A stretch of 41,356 nucleotides of DNA from Kribbella catacumbae DSM 19601. Lineage in GTDB: Bacteria; Actinomycetota; Actinomycetes; Propionibacteriales; Kribbellaceae. This document shows positions 31,295-39,739 of this stretch, in pieces. The stretch spans positions 1-41,356 of the forward strand of contig NZ_AQUZ01000074.1 of assembly GCF_000372465.1 (NCBI RefSeq), given 5' to 3'. The number at the start of each line of letters is the position of its first letter. Within the stretch, counting starts at the first letter, position 1. Under the pieces are notes generated by a model, which worked only from the letters and a program-made list of their open reading frames with translations, searched no databases and had not been told where the DNA came from. A program made the translations under genes and the position numbers.

Positions 31295-32683
31295 ATGAGT
31301 GAGGCAGGTCTTCAACAGGCACAGGAGAAGATGCGCGCGGCCGGTGCCGCCGACGTCGCCATCAAGGTCTTCTCGCACTACTACCGGTTGCTCGAGTCAG
31401 GCCAGCAGGGCACGATCCGCGAGGACGACATCGAACCGGTGGGTGAACTGCCACACCTGGAGCACCTCGACGCGGACGAGGAGTCCCGCCGGGCCGCCCT
31501 CGCCGAGACCGTGGTGATCAAGCTCAACGGCGGCCTCGGTACGTCGATGGGCGTGACCGGCCCGAAGTCGGCGCTGCCGGTCAAGGACGGCCTGAGCTTC
31601 CTCGACATCATCGCCCGGCAGATCCTGGCCACCCGCAAGGCGTACGACGTACCGCTGCCGCTGGTCCTGATGAACTCGTTCCGGACCAAGCAGGAGTCGC
31701 TGGCGATCCTCAGCGAGTACGCCGACCTGCCGGTGGACGGCGTGCCGCTCGACTTCCAGCAGAACATGGAGCCCAAGCTGCTGGCCGACGACCTGACGCC
31801 GGCCGAGTGGCCCGACGATCCCGAGCTGGCCTGGTGTCCGCCCGGCCACGGTGACCTGTTCACCGCGCTGGTCGCGTCCGGCACCCTCGACGCCCTGCGG
31901 GAGAAGGGTTTCCGGCACGCGTTCGTCTCCAACGCGGACAACCTCGGCGCGACGCCGGACGGCCGGATCGCCGCCTGGATGGCCGAGCACGAGGTCCCGT
32001 TCGGGATGGAGGTCTGCCGCCGGACCAGGTCGGACCGCAAGGGTGGCCACGTCGCCGTCCGGAAGTCCGATGGGCGGCTGATCCTGCGCGACAGTGCGCA
32101 GGTGCACCCGGACGACACGTTGTACTTCCAGGACGTCACCCGGCACCGGACCTTCAACACGAACAACCTGTGGATCGACCTCGACCGCCTCGCCGAGCTG
32201 ATGGCCGGCCACGACGGCGTGCTCGGGCTGCCGATCATCGTCAACCGCAAGACCGTCGACCCGGCCGACTCCTCCTCGCCGAAGGTGATCCAGCTGGAGA
32301 CCGGGATGGGGACCGCGATCGAGACCTTCGAGGGCTCGCAGGCGGTGGTCGTCGACCGGCGCCGGTTCAAGCCGGTCAAGACGACCAACGACCTGCTCGT
32401 ACTGCGCTCCGACGTCTACGACCTGAACGAGGCGGGCGACCTGACCACGACGCACGAGGGCGACGAGCCGTACGTCGACCTGGATCCGGACTACTTCAAG
32501 ATCCTCGCCGACTTCGAGGCCCGGTTCCCGGCCGGCCCGCCGTCGCTGGTCCGGGCCGACCGGCTCGAGGTCCGCGGTGATGTTGCCTTTGGCAAGGATG
32601 TGGTGGTGCTCGGCGAGGTCGAGGTGGAGGCGCCAACAGGCGAACGCCGGGAGATCCCCGACGGGACCGAGCTCCGTGGATGA
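31295..32683 (+). CDS. UTP--glucose-1-phosphate uridylyltransferase (UDPGP family)
   Basis: A 462-residue enzyme of the eukaryote-like UDPGP family, unrelated to short bacterial GalU. It makes UDP-glucose from UTP and glucose 1-phosphate for cell-wall glycans, trehalose and glycogen. The nucleotide-binding loop is KLNGGLGTSMGVTGPKS (about 75-91), followed by PLVLMNSFRTKQES, WCPPGHGDLFTAL and FVSNADNLGATPD, and NTNNLWIDL; all are diagnostic. The C-terminus forms the short beta-helix (RLEVRGDVAFGKDVVVLGEV). The leaderless start is set by TAGGGT. The next gene begins 8 nt before its stop. Confidence 0.93.
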   Translation: MSEAGLQQAQEKMRAAGAADVAIKVFSHYYRLLESGQQGTIREDDIEPVGELPHLEHLDADEESRRAALAETVVIKLNGGLGTSMGVTGPKSALPVKDGLSFLDIIARQILATRKAYDVPLPLVLMNSFRTKQESLAILSEYADLPVDGVPLDFQQNMEPKLLADDLTPAEWPDDPELAWCPPGHGDLFTALVASGTLDALREKGFRHAFVSNADNLGATPDGRIAAWMAEHEVPFGMEVCRRTRSDRKGGHVAVRKSDGRLILRDSAQVHPDDTLYFQDVTRHRTFNTNNLWIDLDRLAELMAGHDGVLGLPIIVNRKTVDPADSSSPKVIQLETGMGTAIETFEGSQAVVVDRRRFKPVKTTNDLLVLRSDVYDLNEAGDLTTTHEGDEPYVDLDPDYFKILADFEARFPAGPPSLVRADRLEVRGDVAFGKDVVVLGEVEVEAPTGERREIPDGTELRG

Positions 32684-33146
32684 TGTCTGGATCCGGCCGA
32701 TGGAGCCGTACGACACGGACGAGGCCGCAGCGGTTTGGTGGCGGTCCCGGCACGCTGAGGGGTCGCAGTTGCCACCGGCGATCCACACTGCCGAACAGGT
32801 GCGCGGCTGGTTCGCCGAGGTGCTGCTACCGGACGGGCAGAGCTGGGTAGCGATGGACGACGGCCGGATCGTCGCCGTGCTCACGCTGGACGGCGACGAC
32901 CTCGACCAGCTGTACGTCGACCCGGAGTTGGCCGGCCAGGGCGTCGGCTCGACGCTGGTGGATCTCGCCAAGGACCTGCGGCCCGGTGGGCTAGCGCTGT
33001 GGACCTTCCAGAGCAACACCCGGGCCCAGGCGTTCTACCGGCGGCACGGCTTCACCGAAGTACGGCGTACCGACGGCGCTGCCAACGAGGAGCGGGTGCC
33101 GGACATCAGGATGGTGTGGGGCGCGCATCCCGAAGCGGCGTCGTGA
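32676..33146 (+). CDS. GNAT-family N-acetyltransferase
   Basis: A 156-residue acetyltransferase: MDDVWIRPMEPYDTDEAAAVWW at the start, the acetyl-CoA motif LDQLYVDPELAGQGVGSTLVDLA (about 76-98), then LWTFQSNTRAQAFYRRHGFTEV. The GTG at 32676 overlaps the uridylyltransferase stop by 8 nt, which implies coupling. The 3' end runs 41 bp into the convergent regulator gene. The substrate is unknown. Confidence 0.85.
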   Translation: MDDVWIRPMEPYDTDEAAAVWWRSRHAEGSQLPPAIHTAEQVRGWFAEVLLPDGQSWVAMDDGRIVAVLTLDGDDLDQLYVDPELAGQGVGSTLVDLAKDLRPGGLALWTFQSNTRAQAFYRRHGFTEVRRTDGAANEERVPDIRMVWGAHPEAAS

Positions 33147-34176
33147 GTCTGTCTGCGGCGGGCGTCCTGGCGTAGTAGACCTCCCGGCCGAGGCGGCGGC
33201 GCTCTACTAGGCCACTGCTGTGTAGTCGTCCTAGGTGGTAGGACACGGTGGCTTTGGACAGGCCGAGACGGGCGGCAAGGCTGTGTCCCGGCTGGGGGAT
33301 CTCCAAGGCGGCTATCAGGCGATGGCGAGTGCCTAGGCCGTCGTTCAGCAGCTCCACGGGAGAGTCGCCCGTGGTGTGGGGACCGATGACGACAGCGCGG
33401 CCTCGGCAGGGATAGCCGATCAGTAGATCGTCGCCGGAGATGACGACTGCCCGGCCGCGGTCGAGCAGTACCGAGGGTGCCAGCACGATGCGATGGTGCA
33501 GGCGCGTCAGGTCGAGTTCGAGCGGGGAGTCGAGCTGTGCAGCCTGCCCGTCCCAGTCCTCGCCGTCGACGAGTTCAACGGCCGCAGAGGACATCCCGGC
33601 CGTCTTCACGAGCTGCAGCCGGTGCATGACGTCGGTCTCGGTCACTGAGCGGATCACCGGCCAGGTCGGCGCCAGGAGCACCTGCCACGCTTCTGCCAAG
33701 GCCTGCTGGACAGCATCCAGCAGCGGAGCACTCTGGCCATCCCAAGCCGCTTCGACCAGCGACGTCGGCTCCTTACGCCACTTGTCGGCTACAGCCGGTA
33801 CTACGCCCAGGTGGCAGGCGAAGGTCTCGTCGACCGGTCCAAGCCGGTAGGTGAGGCGTAGGTGCGCGCGCAGGTCGTCAAGCGGAGTGGCGGCGATGGC
33901 GGCCAGCTCAGTCTCGGCGGTAGGGCGGTACTGGTCTGTTAGCGGCATGAGGAAGTCCGGGACGGAGTGTGTCGCGGGATCGATCAAGTCGAGGAGCAGC
34001 GCGCGGTTCGCTGGTGAGACCTGCGACCAACGCCGTGGGAGCCATTTCGGTGGCTGGTGTGGACGCTGTTGGACCCACAGCACGGCTTCGACCACGTGCA
34101 TCATCGGTGACACCGTGAACCGCAGTGTGGACAACTGGCGGTCGTTCAGGCCGAGCCGGATCATCTCAGTCATCAT
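33106..34176 (-). CDS. ArsR-like winged-helix regulator (DUF5937 type)
   Basis: A 356-residue regulator. The N-terminal 250 residues are the actinobacterial DUF5937-type region (LRFTVSPMMHVVEAVLWVQ, later HHRIVLAPSVLLDRGRAVVISGDDLLIGYPCRG), probably a ligand-sensing domain; the C-terminus is an ArsR-type winged helix (about 285-345): THRLIAALEIPQPGHSLAARLGLSKATVSYHLGRLHSSGLVERRRLGREVYY. No metal-binding Cys set is visible, so it is unlikely to sense arsenic-type metals. The start could be any of three nearby ATGs (34176, 34173, 34164). It is divergent from the TAP-like hydrolase, its likely target. Confidence 0.85.
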   Translation of the reverse strand: MMTEMIRLGLNDRQLSTLRFTVSPMMHVVEAVLWVQQRPHQPPKWLPRRWSQVSPANRALLLDLIDPATHSVPDFLMPLTDQYRPTAETELAAIAATPLDDLRAHLRLTYRLGPVDETFACHLGVVPAVADKWRKEPTSLVEAAWDGQSAPLLDAVQQALAEAWQVLLAPTWPVIRSVTETDVMHRLQLVKTAGMSSAAVELVDGEDWDGQAAQLDSPLELDLTRLHHRIVLAPSVLLDRGRAVVISGDDLLIGYPCRGRAVVIGPHTTGDSPVELLNDGLGTRHRLIAALEIPQPGHSLAARLGLSKATVSYHLGRLHSSGLVERRRLGREVYYARTPAADRLTTPLRDARPTPS

Positions 34177-34286
34177 CGCTCGTGGTGGGGTCGGCCGCGA
34201 GAGTTCGAAGGTCTCGAATGGATGGCGGCCGGTCCTGTGGGCGAGGTGAGGTGTGCCACCAGCGCCTGATCGGTTTGGAGCCCACG

Positions 34287-35645
34287 ATGCGCCGACACCT
34301 GCTTTTAGCGACCACCCTGATCGCTGGCCTGATGGCCGGCGGAAGTACGGCTCAGGCGAGCAACCCGGCGTGGACTGGGCTCAGCCCGTGTGCACAGCCC
34401 GAGTTGGCTGCCTATCTGTGCGGAGAGCTGACCGTCAGGCTGGATCGGGATGACCGGCGGAGTAAGACTCTTGACCTGCCCGTCCTGGTGGGAGGGAATC
34501 CGCAGGCGAAGCGCACGATGCTGATGCTCACTGGAGGACCTGGGCAGCCAGGCCCGATCCTTGCGCCGCGAGTGCTTCAGGCGTTCGAGGGGATCAAGAA
34601 CGACTACCGCATCGTGATGCTCGACCAGCGAGGGACAGGCGCGGACGCACTGAACTGTCCCGAGCTCCAGAGCGAGCGTGGCGGCAGCGACCTCCGTGTG
34701 CCGAGCAGGGCCGCAGTGCTGGCGTGTGCAGCGACTCTGGGCGCCGACCGTGAGCACTACGCGACTACTGACTCCGTTGCCGACTTCGAGGACTTACGGC
34801 GAGCACTCAAGGTCGACCGGTGGGCAGTCAACGGTGTCTCCTACGGCACGTACACCGCTCAGCGGTACGCCGCCGCACACCGGTCCAGAGTCACCCACCT
34901 CGTACTGGACTCGACAGTGCCGGTCGATTCCTTCCGGGCTGAGCTAGTGGAGACCTTCGGCGAGTTCGCGCGAGTGCTACGGGACGTCTGCGCGGCTCCC
35001 GGCCGAAACTGTCCCGGCGACCCTGCGGCCGACTTGGCGTCTGTAGTACGGCAGGACCCCGCTCTCGGCCCAAAGCTGCTCGAGGCGATCACCATGATGG
35101 GCTACGTCGACCCGGCCCGCCTCCTGTTCGCCCCGGAGGCACTGCACGCGGCGGCTGGTGGTGACAGCACCCGGCTGCGAGACCTCTTCGCACTGGTCGA
35201 CCGCTTCAGCCAGACGCCGGCATCGCAGTACAGCCAGGGACTCCAAGCGGCGACTCTCTGTCTCGATCTGGACTTCCCCTGGGGTGGTGCCCAGTCGCCT
35301 GAGCACAGCAGGGCCCGTAAGGCCGATCGGGCCGTCAGCAAGCTGACTCCCGAGCAGATGTGGCCGTTCAACGCCGCAACGGCGCGGGGGAATGGCGAGA
35401 TGGTGATGTGCGAGTACTGGCCCAAGGTCAAGGACTCTGAGGTCCACGGGCTGTCACTGCGAGGAGTCAACGCTTTGCTGCTGCACGGCGAGCGCGACCT
35501 CGGTACGCCGCTGGTCTGGGCGCAGGAGGCTCAACGGGACGTCCCGGGGTCGCGGCTGGTCGTAGTACCGGATGGTGGTCACTCGCTGCAGGTCAGCGGA
35601 GCGGGCACTGTTCGGCAGACCGTCACGGAGTTCCTCTTGCGCTGA
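34287..35645 (+). CDS. Secreted TAP-like alpha/beta hydrolase
   Basis: A 452-residue hydrolase of the tripeptidyl aminopeptidase (TAP) type. Signal peptide about 1-24 (MRRHLLLATTLIAGLMAGGSTAQAS). The alpha/beta fold has the oxyanion segment TGGPGQPG (82-89), nucleophile Ser185 in NGVSYGTYT, Asp404 in GERDLGTP and His432 in PDGGHSLQ, followed by the TAP C-terminal domain. Cysteines at 35 and 45 and in AAPGRNCPG suit an exported protein. It would release short peptides from the N-terminus of substrates or act as an esterase. GGAG precedes the ATG by 7 nt. Confidence 0.9.
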   Translation: MRRHLLLATTLIAGLMAGGSTAQASNPAWTGLSPCAQPELAAYLCGELTVRLDRDDRRSKTLDLPVLVGGNPQAKRTMLMLTGGPGQPGPILAPRVLQAFEGIKNDYRIVMLDQRGTGADALNCPELQSERGGSDLRVPSRAAVLACAATLGADREHYATTDSVADFEDLRRALKVDRWAVNGVSYGTYTAQRYAAAHRSRVTHLVLDSTVPVDSFRAELVETFGEFARVLRDVCAAPGRNCPGDPAADLASVVRQDPALGPKLLEAITMMGYVDPARLLFAPEALHAAAGGDSTRLRDLFALVDRFSQTPASQYSQGLQAATLCLDLDFPWGGAQSPEHSRARKADRAVSKLTPEQMWPFNAATARGNGEMVMCEYWPKVKDSEVHGLSLRGVNALLLHGERDLGTPLVWAQEAQRDVPGSRLVVVPDGGHSLQVSGAGTVRQTVTEFLLR

Positions 35646-35684
35646 TCGGCGGATGCGTGGTCTAAGGCGGCTACCCCGAGCGAC

Positions 35685-35690
35685 TAGAGT
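35685..35690 (+). promoter_or_regulatory. -10 box TAGAGT, moeA operon
   Basis: TAGAGT ends 7 nt before the GTG at 35698, again without a Shine-Dalgarno. It should drive the four-gene run moeA-moaC-moaB-rimJ. Confidence 0.5.
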
Positions 35691-35697
35691 CGCTTGC

Positions 35698-36924
35698 GTG
35701 AGACGGAGTGTGGACGAGCATCTGGAAGCAGTACTCGGCAGGGTGAGGCCGCTGCCGCCGTTCGAGCAGCCGTTGATGGAGGCGCTCGGGCTGGTGCTCT
35801 GTGAGGACGTCGTGTCGCCGGTTAGCTTGCCTGGCTTCGACAACTCGGCCATGGACGGGTACGCCGTACAGGCGGGCGACCTGGCCGGTGCTGCCCCGGA
35901 GAACCCGATCACCCTGCCCGTGGTCGGCGAGATCGCCGCCGGGCGGAGTGAGCCGATCGTGGTGACTCCGGGTACGTGCGTACGGATCATGACGGGCGCA
36001 CCGATGCCCCGCGGCGCCGACAGCGTCGTACCGGTCGAGTGGACCGACGGGGGAGCCGCGTCCGTCCGCATCGTGCAGCAGCCGGCGCTAGGAGCCTCCG
36101 TACGCCGTGCCGGCGAGGACCTGCGGGCCGGCGACAAGGTGATGGACCGCGACACCGTGCTGAGCCCGCGACAGATCGCAGTACTCGCTGCGGTCGGCAG
36201 AGCTCGAGTGAAGGTGCGTCCGCGGCCGCGAGTAGTAGTGGTCTCCACTGGCGCCGAGCTGCGCGAGCCGGGTACGCGGCTGGGCGACGGGCAGATCTAC
36301 GACTCCAACAGCTACACGCTCGCTGCGGCCGCTAGGCAGGCCGGTGCTGTCGTGTACCGCGTGGGCATCGTCGATGACGACCCGAAGAAGATCATGGACA
36401 CGCTGTCGGACCAGCTGGTCCGTGCGGACCTGGTGATCACCTCTGGTGGCGTCAGCAAGGGCGTGTACGACGTAGTCAAGGAAGTGCTGACCAAGCTCGG
36501 CACTATCGACTTCCCCGAGGTCGCCATGCAGCCGGGCAAGCCGCAGGGCTTCGGTGTGATGGGTGACGACGAGGTGCCGATCTTCACCCTGCCGGGCAAC
36601 CCGGTGTCGGCGTACGTGTCGTTCGAGGTGTTCGTCCGGCCCGCACTACGCAAGCTGATGGGTGCGATGCCGTACCGGCGTCAGGCGGTGCAGGGCGTCG
36701 TACTGGACGGGTTCTCGTCGCCTGCCGGGCGGCGGCAGTTCGTCCGGGCAGCGGCCACCTCCGGCGATGAGGGCTGGATGGCCAGTACAGTCGGCGGGCA
36801 CGGCTCGCACCTGCTCGGCGGGTTGAGCCGCTCGAACGCGCTGATCGTGGTGCCCGAGGACGTCACTGCTGTCCGGGCCGGCGAGCAAGCGGAGCTCTGG
36901 TTGCTGGACGAGGAGACCGGATGA
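35698..36924 (+). CDS. moeA: Molybdopterin molybdotransferase MoeA (or Glp-like paralogue)
   Basis: A 408-residue MoeA. It should insert molybdate into adenylylated molybdopterin. Seen: the N-terminal LPGFDNSAMDGYAV, the RIMTGAPMPRGADSVVPVEW domain, STGAELREPGTRLGDGQIYDSNSY and the molybdopterin-binding ITSGGVSKGVYDVVKEVL, whose final acidic and Glu residues are in place; MQPGKPQGFG and TLPGNPVSAYVSFEVFVRP complete domain III. The GTG at 35698 fits both the family N-terminus and the TAGAGT box. In Corynebacterium a MoeA paralogue, Glp, binds FtsZ and works with a membrane receptor GlpR encoded close by; the membrane gene at 38604 makes that second role worth testing. Confidence 0.93.
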   Translation: MRRSVDEHLEAVLGRVRPLPPFEQPLMEALGLVLCEDVVSPVSLPGFDNSAMDGYAVQAGDLAGAAPENPITLPVVGEIAAGRSEPIVVTPGTCVRIMTGAPMPRGADSVVPVEWTDGGAASVRIVQQPALGASVRRAGEDLRAGDKVMDRDTVLSPRQIAVLAAVGRARVKVRPRPRVVVVSTGAELREPGTRLGDGQIYDSNSYTLAAAARQAGAVVYRVGIVDDDPKKIMDTLSDQLVRADLVITSGGVSKGVYDVVKEVLTKLGTIDFPEVAMQPGKPQGFGVMGDDEVPIFTLPGNPVSAYVSFEVFVRPALRKLMGAMPYRRQAVQGVVLDGFSSPAGRRQFVRAAATSGDEGWMASTVGGHGSHLLGGLSRSNALIVVPEDVTAVRAGEQAELWLLDEETG

Positions 36925-37403
36925 CGGAACCTGCCGGGGGGCTGACCCACGTGGACGCCACCGGTGCCGCCCGGATGGTCGACGTCTCGGAGAAGACGGC
37001 CGGCGCCCGGCGGGCCGTTGCCTCCGGCAAGGTCCTGGTATCGGCAGAGGTGGTCGCGGCGCTGCGTGGCGACGGCGTACCGAAGGGGGACGCACTCGCT
37101 GTCGCACGGATCGCCGGGATCATGGGAGCGAAGCGGACGCCGGACTTGATTCCGCTGTGCCACCCGATCGCCATCACTGGGGCGAAGGTCGAGCTGGAGG
37201 TGACAGACGACGCAGTACTGATCGTTGCCGCCGTCAAGACCACCGACCGGACCGGAGTGGAGATGGAGGCGCTGACAGCTGTAGCGGTCGCTGGGCTTGC
37301 AGTGATCGACATGGTGAAGGCACTCGATCCGGCGGCTGTGCTGTCCGACGTACGGGTGGAGCTGAAAGAAGGCGGCAAGACCGGGCACTGGGAGCGGCCG
37401 TGA
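36921..37403 (+). CDS. moaC: Cyclic pyranopterin monophosphate synthase MoaC
   Basis: A 160-residue enzyme that forms cyclic pyranopterin monophosphate, the first stable intermediate of molybdenum cofactor synthesis. Diagnostic: MVDVSEKTAGARRAVASG near 19-36, LIPLCHPIAITGAKVE (about 75-90) and TDRTGVEMEALTAVAVAGLAVIDMVKALD (about 108-136); the length is standard. Its ATG overlaps the moeA stop (ATGA). MoaA is not in the window. Confidence 0.95.
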   Translation: MTEPAGGLTHVDATGAARMVDVSEKTAGARRAVASGKVLVSAEVVAALRGDGVPKGDALAVARIAGIMGAKRTPDLIPLCHPIAITGAKVELEVTDDAVLIVAAVKTTDRTGVEMEALTAVAVAGLAVIDMVKALDPAAVLSDVRVELKEGGKTGHWERP

Positions 37404-37888
37404 GGGCTCTGGTCGTCAGCATCTCGAACCGTGCCGCCGCTGGGGTCTATGAGGACACCACTGGGCCGCTGATCGCGGAACGACTCGCTACATGGGGTTT
37501 CGCCGTCGACGGGCCGCAGGTAGTGCCCGATGGGGCACCGGTGGGTGATGCGTTAGTGGCGGCAGTCGCAGCGGAGTACGACGTCGTAGTGACGACAGGT
37601 GGCACTGGCATCTCGCCTACGGACGAGACGCCGGAGCGCACGCGAGCAGTGCTCGAGACGGAGATCCCGGGCATCGCTGAGGCCATCCGTGCCTATGGGA
37701 TAGGCCAGGGCGTTCCTACTGCGGCGCTGTCGCGAGGACTGGCCGGACTAGCCGGCCGGACGGTGATCGTGAACCTGCCGGGCTCCCGTGGTGGCGTCAA
37801 AGACGGCCTGGTCGTGCTGGAGCCACTACTGCGACATGCGGTCGACCAGGTGCGTGGTGGAGACCACCCTCGGTCGGACCAGGACTGA
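37400..37888 (+). CDS. moaB: Molybdopterin adenylyltransferase MoaB/Mog
   Basis: A 162-residue MoaB/Mog protein, which adenylylates molybdopterin before MoeA adds the metal. Signatures: VSISNRAAAGVYEDTTGPLI at 5-24, VVVTTGGTGISPTDETPE (about 61-78), EIPGIAEAIRAYG and the closing VIVNLPGSRGGVKDGLVVLEPLL. The GTG start overlaps the moaC stop (GTGA), and its own stop overlaps the next start (TGATG). Confidence 0.94.
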   Translation: MRALVVSISNRAAAGVYEDTTGPLIAERLATWGFAVDGPQVVPDGAPVGDALVAAVAAEYDVVVTTGGTGISPTDETPERTRAVLETEIPGIAEAIRAYGIGQGVPTAALSRGLAGLAGRTVIVNLPGSRGGVKDGLVVLEPLLRHAVDQVRGGDHPRSDQD

Positions 37889-38505
37889 TGGCGGTCGTGC
37901 ACTGGCCCGTGGAACTCCAACACGGGCAGGTGACCCTGAGGCCGCTCAAGGCCACCGACGGCCCCGAGTGGAGCGCCGCACGCCAGCGGAACATCAGCTG
38001 GCTCCGCCCTTGGGACGCGACGCAGCCGCCCGGTGCAGACGACGGTGCACGTACCTTCCGGGCAATGGCTCGCGACTGGAACCGCCAGGCCCGCTACGGC
38101 CGCATGCTGCCCTTCGTCATCACGTACGCCGGTGCTGCGGGCGCGGGCGCCAAGGCGAAGCGGCCACTCGTCGGGCAGCTGACAGTGTCGGGAATCACCT
38201 ATGGCTCAGCGCGTTGGGCGAACCTCGGCTACTGGGTCGACGAGCAGTACGCCGGCCGCGGGATCGTGCCGGCAGCCGTCGCGCTGGCTGCCGATCACTG
38301 CTGGTTCACGCTCGGACTGCACCGCCTCGAAGTCGCGATTCGCCCCGAGAACAAGGCAAGTCTGCGGGTGGTGGAGAAGCTCGGCTTCCGCTATGAAGGA
38401 GACCGGCCGCGCTTCCTGCACATCGACGGCGACTGGCGCGACCATCGCATCTTCGCCCTCAACGCCGAGGAAGTCGGGCCCGGCCTGGTAGCACGATTGC
38501 GCTGA
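37888..38505 (+). CDS. RimJ/RimL-type N-acetyltransferase
   Basis: A 205-residue GNAT protein of the ribosomal-protein-alanine acetyltransferase type (RimJ/RimL group): VTLRPLKATDGPEWSAARQRN at the start, LGYWVDEQYAGRGIVPAAVALAADHCW as the acetyl-CoA motif (about 113-140), and LHRLEVAIRPENKASLRVVEKLGFRYEG. It is the last gene of the moeA operon (TGATG overlap). In M. tuberculosis a similar rimJ follows moeA at the equivalent place. The true protein target is unknown. Confidence 0.88.
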   Translation: MAVVHWPVELQHGQVTLRPLKATDGPEWSAARQRNISWLRPWDATQPPGADDGARTFRAMARDWNRQARYGRMLPFVITYAGAAGAGAKAKRPLVGQLTVSGITYGSARWANLGYWVDEQYAGRGIVPAAVALAADHCWFTLGLHRLEVAIRPENKASLRVVEKLGFRYEGDRPRFLHIDGDWRDHRIFALNAEEVGPGLVARLR

Positions 38506-38591
38506 TCACGCTGCGTGCTTATTCACACCAGTCACACGAGTCTTCTTGCGACACACCGGCGCACGTACCGGACCTGAACCTCCCGGGGTCT

Positions 38592-38597
38592 TAGCGT
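38592..38597 (+). promoter_or_regulatory. -10 box TAGCGT, SepX/GlpR-like gene
   Basis: TAGCGT ends 6 nt before the ATG at 38604; no Shine-Dalgarno is present. Confidence 0.5.
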
Positions 38598-38603
38598 CGT
38601 CGC

Positions 38604-39437
38604 ATGGGGACGACAGGGCTGATCTATGTGGCGATCGTCGCCGCGTGGGCCGCTTACCTCGTCCCGATGCTGCTGAAGCGCAACGACGAGGCCAGCGCGC
38701 GCCGCTCGGCGGAGAAGTACTCGTCGTCGGCTGCGCGCGTGCTGTCGCGGCAGTCCGACGTCCAGGCGCGCTCGCGGTACGTCGTACGACCACCAGGCTC
38801 GCCTGACGCATCGCCTGAGGCGGCGTCGCCGGATGAGGGCACCGAGGATCTGTCGCCGCCGACGCGATACGTCCCGAACCGAGCCCGCCGGGTGGCCGCT
38901 ATGCGCCGCCGGCGGGTGCTGTCGATCCTGACCCTTTCGCTTTTGACAGTCACGGCACTGGCGAGCTTCCAGATGCTGGCGTGGTGGACGCTCTCGATGC
39001 CGACGACGCTGATCGCGGCGTTCGTCGTACTCACTCGCGTGCAGCTTCGGCGCCAGGCCCGCGAGCGGTCCGCCGTGGCCGCCGAGCGCCGGGCGCGGCA
39101 GGAAGCCCACCACGATCGCGGCCCGGCTAAGGCACCGTCGCCTGACCACGAGCTGACGATCGAGGTCAAGCTGCCGGTCGCCGCGGAGCCCGTTGCCGCG
39201 ACGAAGCCTGCGCCGCCCGCCGAGGGCCTCTGGGACCCGGTGCCGGTGACGCTGCCGACGTACGTGATGAAGGAGAAGGCACCGGATCGGACGGTCCGCA
39301 CGATCAGCCTGTCCGGGCCGGAGGTCTTCTCCTCAGCCCGCACCGCCGACCCCGAGCCGGAGGCGGCCCCCGTCGTACCGGAGCCGGCCCCGGCCCCCGT
39401 CGAGGAACCCGAAATCCGCCGCGCCGTCGGCGACTGA
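38604..39437 (+). CDS. SepX/GlpR-like actinobacterial membrane protein
   Basis: A 277-residue membrane protein. TM1 starts near residue 5 (GLIYVAIVAAWAAYLVPMLLKR), a positively charged linker of about 80 residues follows (RNDEASARRSAEKYSSSAARV and VPNRARRVAAMRRRRVLSIL), then two close membrane segments (about 105-122 and 125-147) and a long Pro/Glu-rich cytoplasmic tail. Topology, N-terminus (LIYVAIVAAWAAYLVPM-LKR) and place after moeA and rimJ agree with Streptomyces SepX and corynebacterial GlpR, proteins of the cell-division apparatus. This link is inferred from synteny and topology; the tail itself is poorly conserved. Confidence 0.75.
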   Translation: MGTTGLIYVAIVAAWAAYLVPMLLKRNDEASARRSAEKYSSSAARVLSRQSDVQARSRYVVRPPGSPDASPEAASPDEGTEDLSPPTRYVPNRARRVAAMRRRRVLSILTLSLLTVTALASFQMLAWWTLSMPTTLIAAFVVLTRVQLRRQARERSAVAAERRARQEAHHDRGPAKAPSPDHELTIEVKLPVAAEPVAATKPAPPAEGLWDPVPVTLPTYVMKEKAPDRTVRTISLSGPEVFSSARTADPEPEAAPVVPEPAPAPVEEPEIRRAVGD

Positions 39438-39539
39438 CCAAGCCCGCAAGGCCCTCCCGGGCCGAAGCGCTCCCGGTTTCAGAGAGCGACCGATCGCGTG
39501 TTAGAGTTTCGCGGTCGCAACGGAACACCGCGACAAGCT

Positions 39540-39612
39540 GGGGCTGTGGCGCAGTTGGTAGCGCGCTTCGTTCGCAACGAAGAGGCCAGGGGTTCGAATC
39601 CCCTCAGCTCCA
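39540..39612 (+). tRNA. tRNA-Ala (anticodon CGC)
   Basis: Cloverleaf with acceptor GGGGCTG/CAGCTCC including the G3-U70 pair that marks alanine tRNAs, D-arm GGCGCAGTTGGTAGCGC, anticodon loop TTCGCAA giving CGC, T-arm CAGGGGTTCGAATCCCCT, discriminator A. CCA is not encoded. A -10-like TAGAGT lies at 39502-39507. Confidence 0.95.
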
Positions 39613-39622
39613 CCCAGGTCAG

Positions 39623-39655
39623 AGGCCCTTTCCGAGTCATCGGGGAGGGCCTTTC
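39623..39655 (+). terminator. Terminator of tRNA-Ala
   Basis: AGGCCCT (39623-39629) pairs with AGGGCCT (39646-39652); inside, CCGA pairs with TCGG around GTCA. TTTC follows at 39652-39655. Confidence 0.75.
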
Positions 39656-39739
39656 GCTTGCCGTACAGCAGTGAAGTACAGCTCGCCAGCGAATGCGCCG
39701 ACGTATCGGCCACCTGGTCCGGTGCGTCAACGTGGCCGG

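Noticed and set aside
31397..33019. A 540-codon minus-strand frame across uridylyltransferase and GNAT
   Set aside because: Antisense shadow of two well-supported genes.
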